64,000 nt of DNA from Methanococcoides sp. EBM-47 (GCA_001896725.1 MPPA01000010.1:310001-374000); one strand, 5' to 3'. Counted from the stretch's first letter, positions 17,746-28,385 are shown. Translations and numbers: made by a program. The notes: generated by a model not told the origin, from the sequence alone.

Positions 17746-19050
17746 ATGGAACATACAAAGATACTACTGGACGAAAACGAGATGCCTACCCGCTGGTATA
17801 ATATACTTGCAGATTTTCCCGAACCCCTTGCACCTCCACTTAACCCTGCAACCAGGGAGCCTATCAAGCCATCAGAACTTGAGCCAATATTCGCAAAAGA
17901 GCTGATCAAACAGGAAATGAGCACTGAGAGGTATATCGATGTCCCGCAGGAGGTCCTTGAGATATACAAACTCTGGAGACCATCTCCTCTTCACAGGGCA
18001 CACAGGCTTGAGAAAGTGCTTGGAACACCTGCAAAGATATACTATAAGGATGAAAGTGTAAGCCCTGCAGGCAGCCATAAGCCAAATACAGCCATTGCTC
18101 AGGCATATTACAATATGATGGAAGGCACTGAGAGGATCACGACCGAGACCGGTGCTGGCCAGTGGGGCAGTGCATTAGCCCTTTCATGTAACTATTTTGA
18201 TATAGAATGCAAAGTGTTCATGGTAAGTTCCAGCTTCTACCAGAAGCCATACAGGAAGTCCCTGATAAACCTCTGGGGTGCTAACGTTGTCCCTTCACCA
18301 AGCACGGAGACCGAGTTTGGAAGAATGATACGTGAGAAATACCCTGATACCAGCGGGAGCCTGGGCATAGCCATAAGCGAGGCTATAGAAGTAGCAGCTA
18401 TGAACGACAACACAAAATATGCTCTGGGCAGTGTCCTTAACCACACATGTCTCCATCAGACCATTGTAGGTCTTGAGACACAGGAACAGTTCAAGAAAAC
18501 CGAAGACTACCCTGATATCGTCATTGGATGCTGCGGAGGAGGTAGTAACTTAGCAGGAGTAAGTTTACCATACATCAGAGACAACATCACAGGTAAAACC
18601 GATACAAGGATCATCGCAGTAGAACCTTCGGCATGTCCCAGCCTGACTGGAGGCAGGTTCGACTATGATTTTGGTGATATGGCACAGATGACACCACTGC
18701 TTAAGATGTACACGCTCGGCTCAGAGTTCATACCCCCTGCCATTCACGCTGGTGGTCTTAGATATCATGGTGCATCACCAATAGTTAGCAAGCTGGTCGC
18801 TGATGGTATGATGGAAGCAAGGTCCTATCATCAGATTGAGATATTCGATGCAGCTGTAACCTTTGCACGCAGTGAAGGAATAGCTCCTGCCCCTGAATCT
18901 GCCCATGCCATTAAATGTGCAATAGATGAAGCTCTCAAATGTAAGGGAACCGGTGAAAAGAAAACCATACTGTTCAATCTAAGTGGTCATGGACACTTTG
19001 ATATGGCATCCTATGACATGTATTTCAGCGGCAAGCTGACCAATGAATAA
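17746..19050 (+). CDS. trpB2: Tryptophan synthase beta chain, TrpB2 type
   Basis: A 434-residue PLP enzyme joining indole and serine to make tryptophan. It belongs to the TrpB2 subgroup, which has an extended N-terminus and does not pair with the usual TrpA in the same way. The PLP Lys lies in [10 protein letters not shown], the PLP phosphate loop is CCGGGSN, and the catalytic Glu lies in ETGAGQWG. The start at 17746 follows a GAGGATCACC ribosome-binding site. No trpA or other trp gene is nearby, so it is a stand-alone copy, probably an indole-scavenging or second TrpB. Confidence 0.93.
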   Translation: MEHTKILLDENEMPTRWYNILADFPEPLAPPLNPATREPIKPSELEPIFAKELIKQEMSTERYIDVPQEVLEIYKLWRPSPLHRAHRLEKVLGTPAKIYYKDESVSPAGSHKPNTAIAQAYYNMMEGTERITTETGAGQWGSALALSCNYFDIECKVFMVSSSFYQKPYRKSLINLWGANVVPSPSTETEFGRMIREKYPDTSGSLGIAISEAIEVAAMNDNTKYALGSVLNHTCLHQTIVGLETQEQFKKTEDYPDIVIGCCGGGSNLAGVSLPYIRDNITGKTDTRIIAVEPSACPSLTGGRFDYDFGDMAQMTPLLKMYTLGSEFIPPAIHAGGLRYHGASPIVSKLVADGMMEARSYHQIEIFDAAVTFARSEGIAPAPESAHAIKCAIDEALKCKGTGEKKTILFNLSGHGHFDMASYDMYFSGKLTNE

Positions 19051-19065
19051 CTCCGTAACAGAATA

Positions 19066-19098
19066 ATGGCCTGTTTGAAAGACAGGCCATGCTTTTTT
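19066..19098 (+). terminator. Hairpin-plus-T terminator of trpB2
   Basis: ATGGCCTGT (19066-19074) and ACAGGCCAT (19082-19090) form a perfect 9-bp stem with a 7-base loop, followed by a run of six T (19093-19098). This looks like a bacterial intrinsic terminator; the T-run alone would serve archaeal termination. Confidence 0.75.
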
Positions 19099-19189
19099 CA
19101 AATATTTTTATGGAGGGGAGAACTCAGATAGTACAACTGTTGGTCATTTTGGGAAGGTATATCGTTTGCGAAAATAAATATTAGAAGGA

Positions 19190-19879
19190 TCAGTAAAGAG
19201 GACACACCTTCAGACACATACCGCACCTGAGCCCTCCAAGGACATTGAACATATATTCAGCACATTTTTCTCTATGGATCGTTCCCTCTTTTGTTAGAGC
19301 ACCAGCAGGACAGATCTCCACACACTTCATACATGAGCTGCATGCATCATTGACCAGAGGGAGCAATGTCCTTTCATCCTCAGCAAAGGGTGCGTCGGTA
19401 AGTATGGCGGTCATGCGTACCCTTGCCCCGAAATCTTTTGTGATCAGAAGATGGTTCATGCCAAAGTTACCAAGTCCTGCATAGTATGAAGCATACTTAA
19501 AGGAGAAATCGGCTTTTAATGTCTCACGGTCAGCATACCAGTAACCAAATTCACTGCCTTCACTTGGAGCTATTGTTGCCTTGTATCCTTTCCTTTCAAT
19601 GAACTTAGCAATCTGAAATGCAATAATCCTGAGTGTGGCTGTGCCTGCCATGAGGGTATTCGTATATTCTGCTCTTCCCTTAGGTAAGGTGTCAAAAGCC
19701 CCATTAGGCACGGAAACCCCTATTATTACTACAGACTTCAGGTCTGGCATCACATCCTGTGGTTTATTTCCGGCATAATCAGGGTTTTCAAATATAGCTG
19801 GTCCTACTATACCAACAAAATCCGCACCTAAACCCAAAGCCATATCTTTCATATCATGAGTTATATCGCTTTCCACCAT
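19190..19879 (-). CDS. 4Fe-4S ferredoxin-type protein, QueG-like
   Basis: A 229-residue soluble protein. The N-terminal two-thirds resemble the cobalamin-dependent epoxyqueuosine reductase/reductive dehalogenase-like fold family (GADFVGIV, SFKYASYYAGLGNFGMNHLLIT). The C-terminus carries ferredoxin-type Cys sets: CSSCMKCVEICP, a later single Cys (REKCAEY) and CGMCLKVCP, enough for two 4Fe-4S clusters. It is much shorter than true QueG, and archaea generally make archaeosine rather than queuosine, so another redox role is likely. It is monocistronic and ends 92 bases from the trpB2 terminator. Confidence 0.75.
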   Translation of the reverse strand: MVESDITHDMKDMALGLGADFVGIVGPAIFENPDYAGNKPQDVMPDLKSVVIIGVSVPNGAFDTLPKGRAEYTNTLMAGTATLRIIAFQIAKFIERKGYKATIAPSEGSEFGYWYADRETLKADFSFKYASYYAGLGNFGMNHLLITKDFGARVRMTAILTDAPFAEDERTLLPLVNDACSSCMKCVEICPAGALTKEGTIHREKCAEYMFNVLGGLRCGMCLKVCPLY

Positions 19880-20171
19880 AGAAAATCACCTATTATAAAT
19901 ACTTAATATAATAGTGGATTTTGATAAGTCTATTGTTCCTATCGATCTTTTATAAAATAATTATAGCAGGATCGTCAAATACCGGGATTTTTTGGGATCC
20001 TTGATTGGAGTGTGTTTTGGACATTGTATAAACTCCATTTAAGTCCCTGATAGATTTTAATGGTTTTTCTACAGAACCGATAACAGATCAGTATATTTTG
20101 TCCTCCATAAGCGTGTCAGTTTAAAGAAGCAACTTTTATTATACATCAGCCCCTCTTTCAAATGGTTCCTC

Positions 20172-22376
20172 ATGCTGATCAAAGAAATAAGTCTGCCAAA
20201 AAAAGTCATTGACTTTTATCTGGGGTCAGGGATCGAGCAGCTATATCCTCCTCAGGGAGATGCTATTGGAAAAGGCCTTCTTGAAGGAAAGAATATAGTC
20301 GCAGCGATACCCACGGCCTCCGGGAAGACCCTCATAGCTGAGCTTGCAATGCTGAACTCCATAACAAAAGGTGGAAAAGCACTATATATTGTGCCTTTAA
20401 GGGCACTGGCCTCTGAAAAGATGGACCGTTTTTTAAAGTTCCGACAAATTGGTATAAAAACCGGCATATCCACCGGGGATTTTGAGTCAAGGGATGAGTG
20501 GCTTGGCTCTAATGACATTATAGTCGCCACTTCTGAAAAAACAGATTCCCTCCTGCGTAATGAGACTTCCTGGATGCAGGACATCACTGTGATTGTAGTG
20601 GATGAGGTACACTTGCTGGATTCAGCTAACAGGGGCCCTACTCTGGAAGTCACCATGGCCAAATTGAGAAAGCTTAATCCTAAAGCTCAGATCATCGCAT
20701 TATCTGCAACAGTGGGAAATGCGCAGGAGATAGCTGATTGGCTGAAAGGCGGGCTTGTACTGAGCGAATGGAGACCCACTGAGCTGCTTGAAGGTGTATA
20801 CTATGCTGATACAATAAATTTTGAAGGCTCTCAGAAACCTATTAACAATATGTCCTCTGACAGCGGTATCAATATTGTGATGGGAACGCTAGAGGAAGGG
20901 GGACAGTGCCTTGTGTTCGAAAACAGCCGTAAGAACTGCGTGGGTTTTGCAAAAAAACTGAACAGGTACGTTGAAAAAGTTCTCAGCAAGCAGGAGCGCA
21001 GTGCCCTTGGTAAGATAGTGGATGCAATAATGGATGCATCTGAAACAGAAGCTTCCAAGGTGCTTGCACAATGTGTCAGAAATGGAGTGGCATTCCATCA
21101 TGCAGGATTGAGCTCAGCCCACCGAAGACTTGTGGAGGAAGGGTTCAGAGAAAATGCGATCAAAGTCATATGCAGTACACCTACTCTTGCAGCGGGACTT
21201 AATCTGCCAGCGCGAAGAGTTGTCATCCGCAGCTATAAGAGATATGACTCCAATTTTGGAATGCAACCCATACCTGTCCTTGAATATAAACAAATGGCTG
21301 GCAGGGCTGGCAGGCCTCACCTTGACCCATACGGTGAATCAGTGCTCATTGCCCGTTCATATGAAGAGATGGAAGCACTTTTTGAGAATTATGTCAATGC
21401 CAAAGCAGAAGACATCTGGTCCAAACTTGGTACAGAGAATGCACTGCGTACCCATGTCCTTTCCACAGTGGTCAATGGTTTTGCCTCCAGTGAAGAAGGA
21501 CTGATGGAGTTCATGGGTGCAACTTTTTTTGCACACCAACAGGATGAGCGTGATCTGCGGGAACTTGTAGGACAAAGCATATCATTCCTGCTGGAACATT
21601 GTATGCTGCAGGATGAAGGCAGGCTGAAGGCTACAAAACTTGGAAAACTTGTTTCCATGCTGTACGTTGATCCACTTTCTGCTGTCACCATACTGGAAGG
21701 TTTAGAAAGAGCTGACAGGCTCACAGACCTTACTTTAATGCATCTTATATGCAGCACACCTGACATGAAGCAGCTTTATATGCGCAGTTCCGATTACACA
21801 ATGATCAATGAGTTTGCAATGGCCCATAAGGAAGAATTTACCAGGATGCCCAGTCCTTTCAAAGCCATAGAGTATGAATGGTTCCTTGGAGAGATTAAGA
21901 CTGCTTTGATGATGATCAAATGGATAGATGAGATACCGATGGATGAGATCACTACTCAGTTCAATATTGGTGAAGGTGATATTCATGTCTTTGCCGATAT
22001 GGCACAATGGCTTATGCACGCCACTGCCAGACTTGCAGAGACCATGGATTATCGGGGAGCAGAAAAGGCCTATGAGCTGGAGAAGCGCATCCAATATGGA
22101 GCAAATGCCCAGCTGCTTGAACTGGTAAGCATTCGTGATGTGGGAAGGGTGCGTGCCCGTAAGTTGTATGCTGCCGGTATCACTTCAGTGGAAGCACTAA
22201 AGAATGCTGGTGTTGAAAGAATAGCTAAATTGATCGGTCCAAAGATAGCAGAAAAAATAATGAACAATATTGAAGGTTCACGCTCTGCGAGGGAAAAAAT
22301 GGGGACCGGTAATGAGGAAACAGTGTACATGCCCATGGAAAGGCAACAGATGACCTTCAGTGACTTTGAAGAATAG
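20172..22376 (+). CDS. hel308: Hel308-type ATP-dependent DNA helicase (superfamily 2)
   Basis: A 734-residue 3'-5' helicase thought to act at stalled replication forks. Motifs in order: Q motif LYPPQ near 25, Walker [10 protein letters not shown] (about 45-53), PLRALASEK (Ia), DEVHLL (motif II), LSATVGN (motif III), then AFHHAGL, the QMAGRAGR motif VI, a winged helix, a ratchet domain and a C-terminal helix-hairpin-helix ([12 protein letters not shown]). All expected domains are present. A 292-base promoter region precedes it with no other feature I can support; hisD follows 23 bases later. Confidence 0.93.
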   Translation: MLIKEISLPKKVIDFYLGSGIEQLYPPQGDAIGKGLLEGKNIVAAIPTASGKTLIAELAMLNSITKGGKALYIVPLRALASEKMDRFLKFRQIGIKTGISTGDFESRDEWLGSNDIIVATSEKTDSLLRNETSWMQDITVIVVDEVHLLDSANRGPTLEVTMAKLRKLNPKAQIIALSATVGNAQEIADWLKGGLVLSEWRPTELLEGVYYADTINFEGSQKPINNMSSDSGINIVMGTLEEGGQCLVFENSRKNCVGFAKKLNRYVEKVLSKQERSALGKIVDAIMDASETEASKVLAQCVRNGVAFHHAGLSSAHRRLVEEGFRENAIKVICSTPTLAAGLNLPARRVVIRSYKRYDSNFGMQPIPVLEYKQMAGRAGRPHLDPYGESVLIARSYEEMEALFENYVNAKAEDIWSKLGTENALRTHVLSTVVNGFASSEEGLMEFMGATFFAHQQDERDLRELVGQSISFLLEHCMLQDEGRLKATKLGKLVSMLYVDPLSAVTILEGLERADRLTDLTLMHLICSTPDMKQLYMRSSDYTMINEFAMAHKEEFTRMPSPFKAIEYEWFLGEIKTALMMIKWIDEIPMDEITTQFNIGEGDIHVFADMAQWLMHATARLAETMDYRGAEKAYELEKRIQYGANAQLLELVSIRDVGRVRARKLYAAGITSVEALKNAGVERIAKLIGPKIAEKIMNNIEGSRSAREKMGTGNEETVYMPMERQQMTFSDFEE

Positions 22377-22399
22377 ATCATGATATAAGGAGATATATT

Positions 22400-23686
22400 A
22401 TGCTTTACGGAAAATTATCAGAACTTTCTGAAAAGGAAATACAGTTCCTCATAGAACGTGGAGGAGAACTCTCAAGTGTGAATGATATAGTTTCTTCTAT
22501 CCTTGGGGATGTGCGTACAGAGGGGGATATGGCCCTGAGGAAATATACACAGCATTTTGACGGTACCAGTATCGATGCCATCGAAGTACCCTTGGAGGAG
22601 ATCGAAAAGGCATACAATACCATTGATAAGGAACTTATAGAGCACCTTGAAATAGCTGCAAGCAACATCCGCAAATTCCATGAGGCTCAGATACCTAAGA
22701 TGATGTGGTCCATGCAGTTAGCTCCGGGGATAGAGCTGGGACAGAAGATCACTGCCCTTGCTAGCGTAGGTGCTTATGTGCCCGGTGGAAGGGCTTCATA
22801 TCCCTCCACTGCACTTATGACAGTAATACCTGCAAAGGTCGCAGGTGTCAGGAACGTTGTAATGTGTACGCCTCCGGGCCCTGATGGCAAGGTCAACCCT
22901 CTCACACTGGCAGCAGCAAAAATAGCAGGTGCAGACCATGTGTACCGCGTGGGAGGTGTTCAGGCAATAGGCGCTATGGCTTTTGGCACTGACAGCGTGA
23001 TGAAGGTAGATAAGATAGTGGGTCCGGGAAACGTGTATGTAACAGTAGCTAAGATGCAAATAAGGGATATGGCAGAGATAGATTTCCCAGCAGGACCCAG
23101 TGAGGTGTTGATAATTGCTGATGAGTCTGCACATCCTGCAATGGTCGCGGCGGACATGATAGCACAGGCAGAGCATGATCCACATGCTATATCCGTTCTG
23201 GTAACAACTTCGGAAAAGCTGGCCTCACGAGTTAAAGAGGAAGTGCTGGAACAGGCAAAAAGCACTACCAGAGGAGAAATTGTGAGCTCATCGCTTAACA
23301 ATGCAGCCATACTGATAGCAGACACCATCGACCAGTGTATAGATATTTCTAACAGCTTTGCTCCTGAACATCTGGAAATAATGACTAAGAACGATGATAT
23401 GGTACTGGGGAAGATAGAGCACGCAGGCTCGATCTTTGTAGGTAGTTACGCTCCTGTTTCTGTTGGCGATTATGCATCAGGTACTAATCACGTATTACCC
23501 ACAGCCGGTTATGCCAGAATACATTCTGGCCTAAATATAATGCATTTTCTGAAGATCTCCAGCATCCAACGCATTAGTAAGGAAGGACTTGCAACGGTTA
23601 GAGATACAGTAATATCACTTGCTGAAAAGGAAGGGTTGCAGGCACATGCTGATGCTATCCGTATACGCTTTTCAGACCCGGGATAA
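22400..23686 (+). CDS. hisD: Histidinol dehydrogenase
   Basis: A 428-residue Zn enzyme oxidising L-histidinol to histidine with NAD, the last step of histidine synthesis. Family motifs: [54 protein letters not shown] and the catalytic AEHDPHA and FAPEHLE segments, ending with [20 protein letters not shown]-type ribosome-binding site precedes the ATG. It follows hel308 by 23 bases, perhaps on the same transcript. No other his biosynthesis gene is in the window. Confidence 0.95.
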   Translation: MLYGKLSELSEKEIQFLIERGGELSSVNDIVSSILGDVRTEGDMALRKYTQHFDGTSIDAIEVPLEEIEKAYNTIDKELIEHLEIAASNIRKFHEAQIPKMMWSMQLAPGIELGQKITALASVGAYVPGGRASYPSTALMTVIPAKVAGVRNVVMCTPPGPDGKVNPLTLAAAKIAGADHVYRVGGVQAIGAMAFGTDSVMKVDKIVGPGNVYVTVAKMQIRDMAEIDFPAGPSEVLIIADESAHPAMVAADMIAQAEHDPHAISVLVTTSEKLASRVKEEVLEQAKSTTRGEIVSSSLNNAAILIADTIDQCIDISNSFAPEHLEIMTKNDDMVLGKIEHAGSIFVGSYAPVSVGDYASGTNHVLPTAGYARIHSGLNIMHFLKISSIQRISKEGLATVRDTVISLAEKEGLQAHADAIRIRFSDPG

Positions 23687-23780
23687 AATTATATCTGTTT
23701 CAATCGACAATTATTTAATAGGTGAAAAGCATAATTTGTTTATTAAGTTGATTTGGAATTTAACTGGCGGGGGGCCACCT

Positions 23781-24182
23781 ATGAAAATAAGAGTTGTGAG
23801 TTCTAGAGAAGAGATCAGTGAGCTAAATCCGAATGAGAAGATGATACATCTTGCTTTTCGTCCGTCGAACAAGGACATATTTAACCTTGTACAGACCTGT
23901 GCCAAAGTAGAGGTCATCCAGATACCAAGTTCTTACAGAAGAACGGTTTCCAAGTCCATAGAGATGTTCCTGCAAATGCAGAACATCAAACTGGTGGAAG
24001 GGGATGTATGGGGCCACAGAAAGGATATCAACGAGTATTTCAGCATATCACCTGCAATTATGGACAAAATAAAAGAAATGAAAGCTGAAGGGCGATCAGA
24101 TTCCGATATAGCCGACAAGATAGAAAGAGAAGGTAAACTTAACAGGGAAATGATATTCTACATACTCAAAAAGCAGAAGTAG
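23781..24182 (+). CDS. DUF1699 family protein
   Basis: A 133-residue soluble protein of unknown function whose sequence (MKIRVVSSREEISEL...) matches what I remember of DUF1699, a family found mainly in Methanosarcinales. The central part has a pattern of alternating strands and helices (KMIHLAFRPSNKDIFNL, KVEVIQIPSSY). The C-terminal third (SPAIMDKIKEMKAEGRSDSDIADKIEREG) looks like a helix-turn-helix of the resolvase/Hin sort, so DNA or RNA binding is possible. The start at 23781 follows a G-rich ribosome-binding site; a longer frame would overlap hisD. Confidence 0.7.
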   Translation: MKIRVVSSREEISELNPNEKMIHLAFRPSNKDIFNLVQTCAKVEVIQIPSSYRRTVSKSIEMFLQMQNIKLVEGDVWGHRKDINEYFSISPAIMDKIKEMKAEGRSDSDIADKIEREGKLNREMIFYILKKQK

Positions 24183-24205
24183 GTCTGTCAATAAGATCAA
24201 GACCT
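24181..24205 (+). terminator. Stem-loop after the DUF1699 gene
   Basis: AGGTCT (24181-24186) and AGACCT (24200-24205) form a 6-bp stem that begins within the TAG stop codon. No long T-run follows directly, so the terminator role is tentative. Confidence 0.35.
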
Positions 24206-24255
24206 CTAATGTTGTTCCCGGTCCATGGAACAGTTTTCCTGAAAATAATTTTTAT

Positions 24256-24282
24256 GGCATCCCAACGATGCCTATAAATAAC
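24256..24282 (+). promoter_or_regulatory. cobA-hemD promoter with adjacent inverted repeat
   Basis: GGCATC-CCAAC-GATGCC (24256-24272) is a perfect 6-bp inverted repeat directly abutting a TATA box (TATAAATAA, 24273-24281). With a start about 25 bases downstream, the mRNA would begin near 24305 and leave a short leader before the ATG at 24325. The repeat occupies the BRE/activator position and is a candidate operator for tetrapyrrole or metal control. Confidence 0.5.
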
Positions 24283-24324
24283 TTTATCACTTCATCTTTT
24301 GAAAACACAATAGGTTTTGTGATA

Positions 24325-25089
24325 ATGACCGATAATCATGGAAAAGTATATTTGGTAGGTTCAGGACCCGGGGACCCCGAACTGCTCACTCTGAAGGCTC
24401 GAAAGCTCATTGATGATGCAGATGTGGTCATATACGATCAGCTTCCTGGCGAAGCGATACTTTCTTCAATTCCTCAAAAAGCCCAGAAGATAGACGCAGG
24501 AAAATATGCAGGCGATCACACACTATCTCAGGACAGTATTAACAAGCTGATAGTAGAGAAGGCAAAGGAAGGTAAAATGGTGGTGCGCCTCAAAGGTGGG
24601 GACCCTTATGTCTTTGGAAGGGGAGGTGAGGAAGCACAGGAGTTGATAAAGGCAGGAATTTGTTTTGAGGTAGTGCCTGGCATAACATCTGCTATATCCG
24701 CGCCTGCCTATGCAGGTATTCCTATAACACATAGGGACCATGCCTCCATGGTCACTTTTATAACTGGTCATGAAGACCCTACAAAGGAAGAAAGTGGGCT
24801 GGACTGGAGAACACTTGCAAGGTTCCCTGGCACCATTGTGATCCTGATGGGTGTAAAGATGCTGGAGCGCAATGTTGGTGAGCTTATAAGGTATGGTAAA
24901 GATCCATCTACACCAATAGCACTGATAGAGAAGGGAACCCGTCCTGATCAAAGAGTAACAGTGGGCACTCTTGAGAACATTGTTGCCCTTAAGAACGAAC
25001 GGAAGATAAAAGCACCTGCGATCACTGTAATCGGTGACGTGGTCAAATTGCACGATGAACTTGGAGAGCAGGTCCCAAAAAGGAGTTAA
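24325..25089 (+). CDS. cobA: Uroporphyrinogen-III C-methyltransferase
   Basis: A 254-residue SAM-dependent methyltransferase making precorrin-2, the branch point to siroheme, heme, cobalamin and F430. Family motifs: VYLVGSGPGDPELLTLKA, VVIYDQL, VVRLKGGDPYVFGRGGEE, VVPGITSAISAPAYAGIPITHR and the adenine-pocket region near the end. The start at 24325 is the ATG just before the conserved N-terminus; an upstream in-frame ATG at 24268 falls inside the promoter. hemD follows after five bases. Confidence 0.95.
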   Translation: MTDNHGKVYLVGSGPGDPELLTLKARKLIDDADVVIYDQLPGEAILSSIPQKAQKIDAGKYAGDHTLSQDSINKLIVEKAKEGKMVVRLKGGDPYVFGRGGEEAQELIKAGICFEVVPGITSAISAPAYAGIPITHRDHASMVTFITGHEDPTKEESGLDWRTLARFPGTIVILMGVKMLERNVGELIRYGKDPSTPIALIEKGTRPDQRVTVGTLENIVALKNERKIKAPAITVIGDVVKLHDELGEQVPKRS

Positions 25090-25094
25090 AGTAT

Positions 25095-25898
25095 ATGGCT
25101 TATGAAAAAAAACCTGTACTGGCAATTATGCGGCCATCAGTATACAAGGAAGAATCCGTGAAACTTGCAATGTCCATGGGATTTGATGTCATGGCCGTTC
25201 CCATGATAGAGCTTGTGGGGGTACAGGACTCTGCATTCAATCCTTTCTTTGAGCACATAACAAAGAAAGAATCTGACTATGTGATATTCACCAGTGCCAA
25301 TGGGCTTGACTTTACATTACAGAAGATACCTTACGTTATGCGTGATATGTTCATAGAGGCTTTGAACCGCACAAATGTCATAGCTATCGGTCCCACCACA
25401 AAGAGATCCCTGGAAGAGAAAGGTATCAAGGTCATGGGCATGCCCGGTGTGTACAGTTCAGAAGGTCTTATAAAATATCTTTGCAAGGATGTTAAAGGTA
25501 AGAACATAGACATGGCCCGTAGCGTCTTTGGTACGACCGTGCTCACAGAGGGACTTACTCGCTGTGGTGCAAATGTGCTGGAAACAAAAGTGTATAGTCT
25601 CTATAGGCCAGATGGCAAGGAACAAAAGGATCTGATAAGGTCTGCTCTGGAAGGTAAGATCACAGCTTTTGCCTTTACCAGTTCCATGATGGTGCATAAT
25701 TTCTTTGAGGTTGCCAAAGAGCTAGAGGCTGAAGATAGTATCGTGCAGGTGCTCAATGGGTCTATTGTCGCAGCTATTGGCTTACCTACTGCAGAAACAT
25801 TACGCAGCTACAATGTGAATGTTTCTGTGATACCTGAGGAGTATACGTTTGAAAGGATATTGAGGAACATCATGGACATACTTACTGCAGGTTCCTGA
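25095..25898 (+). CDS. hemD: Uroporphyrinogen-III synthase
   Basis: A 267-residue enzyme closing hydroxymethylbilane into uroporphyrinogen III with D-ring inversion. The family is weakly conserved, but typical features are present: two alternating alpha/beta halves, DYVIFTSANGLDF near residue 60, IAIGPTTKRSLEEKG, VYSLYRPDG and AFAFTSSMMVHNFFE followed by VAAIGLPTAETLRSY. Position five bases after cobA makes the assignment firm. Together they supply precorrin-2. Confidence 0.9.
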   Translation: MAYEKKPVLAIMRPSVYKEESVKLAMSMGFDVMAVPMIELVGVQDSAFNPFFEHITKKESDYVIFTSANGLDFTLQKIPYVMRDMFIEALNRTNVIAIGPTTKRSLEEKGIKVMGMPGVYSSEGLIKYLCKDVKGKNIDMARSVFGTTVLTEGLTRCGANVLETKVYSLYRPDGKEQKDLIRSALEGKITAFAFTSSMMVHNFFEVAKELEAEDSIVQVLNGSIVAAIGLPTAETLRSYNVNVSVIPEEYTFERILRNIMDILTAGS

Positions 25899-26009
25899 AA
25901 AACATATTTATATTATTTTTCTTTTCCATGTAAATTTAGGACAAACTGAGATATTCCCGGAAGGCTGAGTTCATATGCCTGGATCTAGATATTAAGCGGA
26001 ACGATTATC

Positions 26010-27212
26010 ATGATAGGTATTTCAAAGTTATATTGCGGAACTGTGGAGCCATCAGATGCTCTAAGATATGGCAGGGATTCTAAAAAACTCCCATCTCATC
26101 TTTTGCAGTTCTCTATCGATAAAAAACCTGTTGTTGTCTGGAATGTTACCAGACGCTGCAATCTCAAATGTGTACACTGTTATGCACATTCCAAAGATAT
26201 TGACTATAAGAACGAGCTGACCACAGAGGAAGGTAAAGCACTTATCGATGACCTTGCTGATTTTGGCTCTCCTGTCATCCTCTTCTCAGGGGGGGAACCT
26301 CTCATGCGTAAAGATCTGCCTGAGCTGGCAGCATACGCCAGGTCCAAAGGTAGAAGAGCAGTAATCTCCACTAACGGGACCCTCATTGACAAAGAAATGG
26401 CAAAGAAATTAAAAGAGATAGGTCTGTCTTATGTGGGTATCTCACTTGATGGTATGAGGGAAACGAACGATAAGTTCAGAGGATGTGCAGGAGCCTTCGA
26501 TGCCGCCATTGAAGGGCTGCGCAACTGCAGGGCCGAAGGCATTAAGGTTGGGCTCAGGTTCACCATCAATAATCACAATGTACATGACATCCCTGCTATA
26601 TTCGACCTGATCGAAGAGGAGAACATTCCTCGTATATGCTTCTATCATCTGGTATATGCAGGCAGGGGCTCGAATATGATAGAAGAAGACCTTAGCCTTG
26701 AAGAGAGCCGGGAAGTAGTGGACCTGATAATGAAAAGGACCCGCTGGTTACATGATAAAGGGTTGCCTGTAGAAGTGCTGACCGTTGACAATCATTGTGA
26801 TGGGCCATACATCTATCTTAAGCTCCTTAAAGAGGATCCACAAAGGGCTGCAGAGGTATATTCACTGCTGCAGATGAACCAAGGGAACTCTACGGGCATA
26901 GGAATAGGTTGCGTCTCATGGGACGGTTCGGTACATCCTGACCAGTTCTGGAGGCATTATACTTTTGGAAATGTCCGGGAAAGGAAGTTCAGTGAGATCT
27001 GGAGGGATACCACTGATGAACTGATGGCAGGTCTTAAGGACCGTAAACCCCTGATAAGACAACATGCTGACAGGTGTGCAAGGTGCAAATGGCTGGAAGT
27101 ATGCAATGCAAATTTCAGGGTAAGGGCTGAAGCTTTGTATGACAATGTATGGGCTGATGATCCGGCCTGCTATCTCACCGATGAGGAAATTGGCTATCCT
27201 GGAAAGGATTGA
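26010..27212 (+). CDS. ahbC: AhbC-type radical SAM/SPASM enzyme (12,18-didecarboxysiroheme deacetylase)
   Basis: A 400-residue radical SAM enzyme. The core CxxxCxxC is RRCNLKCVHC (Cys50, Cys54, Cys57), followed by the SAM-binding FSGGEPL; a SPASM region has Cys residues in IGIGCVSWDG and CARCKWLEVC near the C-terminus for an auxiliary cluster. In the alternative heme pathway AhbC removes two acetate side chains from 12,18-didecarboxysiroheme to give iron-coproporphyrin III. Location after cobA-hemD supports this; ahbA, ahbB and ahbD are not in the window. AhbD and NirJ share the fold, but the N-terminus (SKLYCG...SDALRYG) is as I remember AhbC. Confidence 0.85.
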   Translation: MIGISKLYCGTVEPSDALRYGRDSKKLPSHLLQFSIDKKPVVVWNVTRRCNLKCVHCYAHSKDIDYKNELTTEEGKALIDDLADFGSPVILFSGGEPLMRKDLPELAAYARSKGRRAVISTNGTLIDKEMAKKLKEIGLSYVGISLDGMRETNDKFRGCAGAFDAAIEGLRNCRAEGIKVGLRFTINNHNVHDIPAIFDLIEEENIPRICFYHLVYAGRGSNMIEEDLSLEESREVVDLIMKRTRWLHDKGLPVEVLTVDNHCDGPYIYLKLLKEDPQRAAEVYSLLQMNQGNSTGIGIGCVSWDGSVHPDQFWRHYTFGNVRERKFSEIWRDTTDELMAGLKDRKPLIRQHADRCARCKWLEVCNANFRVRAEALYDNVWADDPACYLTDEEIGYPGKD

Positions 27213-27369
27213 ACTTTCACTTTTGCATGCAGGCAAAGATATATTCCACGAACATACAGAACTATAAACAATTAAGTACTTACCTGCTTACTTTTTAGTA
27301 TAGAGCCATTGTGGAAAAGTATAATAAAATGTAGGGCCCCTGAAAAGGCCATAAGAACAGAAGATCAAC

Positions 27370-27720
27370 TTATATTTCAATGCAGTTCTGCCAGACACCG
27401 TGGATGTTGCAGTATTCAAGAGCACAGAAGGCTTTGAAATTGTCAATATTGTTAACGTGGAAACTGGCCGTTGGCTGTGTATACGCAGGCTCGAAGTTCA
27501 TCCTTCCCAGGTCAATGGTCTTCCCATCCTTTGTGATGCCGTAAAGTTCGACCCATTCAATATGATGTTCCACTGTGTTAGGATGGGGTACTTCCTTTCC
27601 TACAACGACCCGTACAAAGTCAGCACCAGCTGATCCATGACCTCTTATGACCTCAATGACCGGTACATGTTTTTCTTTACCCTCTACTTCTTTTCCTTGT
27701 AGTATTTCTCCGAATTGCAT
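27370..27720 (-). CDS. sor: Superoxide reductase (class II, neelaredoxin type)
   Basis: A 116-residue non-heme iron protein reducing superoxide to hydrogen peroxide without making oxygen. The iron site is fully visible: His18 (with the conserved EKHVP), His46 (PHPN), His52 (EHHIEW), and Cys104 with His107 in CNIHG. The extra desulforedoxin domain of class I enzymes is absent. An AAGGTGAAAA ribosome-binding site precedes the ATG. It lies downstream of a DsrE-family gene on the same strand, and a peroxiredoxin gene elsewhere in the window could remove the peroxide. Confidence 0.93.
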   Translation of the reverse strand: MQFGEILQGKEVEGKEKHVPVIEVIRGHGSAGADFVRVVVGKEVPHPNTVEHHIEWVELYGITKDGKTIDLGRMNFEPAYTQPTASFHVNNIDNFKAFCALEYCNIHGVWQNCIEI

Positions 27721-27830
27721 TATTTTTCACCTTGTTCGATATCACTCTTTATTTTGTTCTGTACTCATCTGCCGATGGCGTGAGCACATGTATAGAAAAG
27801 ACATTGTTAAGTATGAAATATCAGACCAGT

Positions 27831-28181
27831 TCAAACTACGATTATCTCATATCCTTCCTCTACATACCTGGCCATACTGGGATGTCCGAACATCTCATCG
27901 CACAAACGAAGCCCCTGTTCTTTGGCGCTTTCAAGGCTATCCATCTTCTGGGCACAAGCCCTGCAAACACAATCCATGAGACCTGCCTTCTTTACTTTCA
28001 TGTAAAGGCTGGAAAATGGCTTTGCAGGATCCATGAGATCAGATATGTTCTTGGTAGCTGAACCTTCTATGATCAGTTTTATATCATGCCCCTTTTCTTT
28101 CATGTCTATCGCATTCATCAGTGCATGAGCAAAGCACATTGGCTCACCATTGAAAGCAAATATAGCTATTTTTTTACCCAT
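27831..28181 (-). CDS. DsrE/F family sulfur-relay-like protein
   Basis: A 116-residue protein of the DsrE/DsrF/TusD fold: an N-terminal strand KKIAIFAFNGEP, a helix, IKLIIEGSATKNI, and a Cys-containing loop MDCVCRACAQKM with three closely spaced Cys. The C-terminal strand is YEIIVV. Such proteins carry persulfide sulfur or act as small redox proteins. The start at 28181 follows AGAGGAGATC and fits the family N-terminus; a longer frame would add ten residues. It is 110 bases upstream of superoxide reductase on the same strand, suggesting shared stress response. Confidence 0.85.
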   Translation of the reverse strand: MGKKIAIFAFNGEPMCFAHALMNAIDMKEKGHDIKLIIEGSATKNISDLMDPAKPFSSLYMKVKKAGLMDCVCRACAQKMDSLESAKEQGLRLCDEMFGHPSMARYVEEGYEIIVV

Positions 28182-28385
28182 ACGATCTCCTCTGGTGCTG
28201 CGTAATGGCAAACCGTAATGGAATTGAGCAAATTGATATAAAGGATTTACGGTATTCTTGGTCCAAGCACCAAGAATAAAGCATATTTATTTACAAGCTG
28301 CATCAACTAGATATATTTAAATAATGAAAAATCCACTGTTACGGATATTACACAATCACTACATCATATTTATCGGAGAGTTGTA

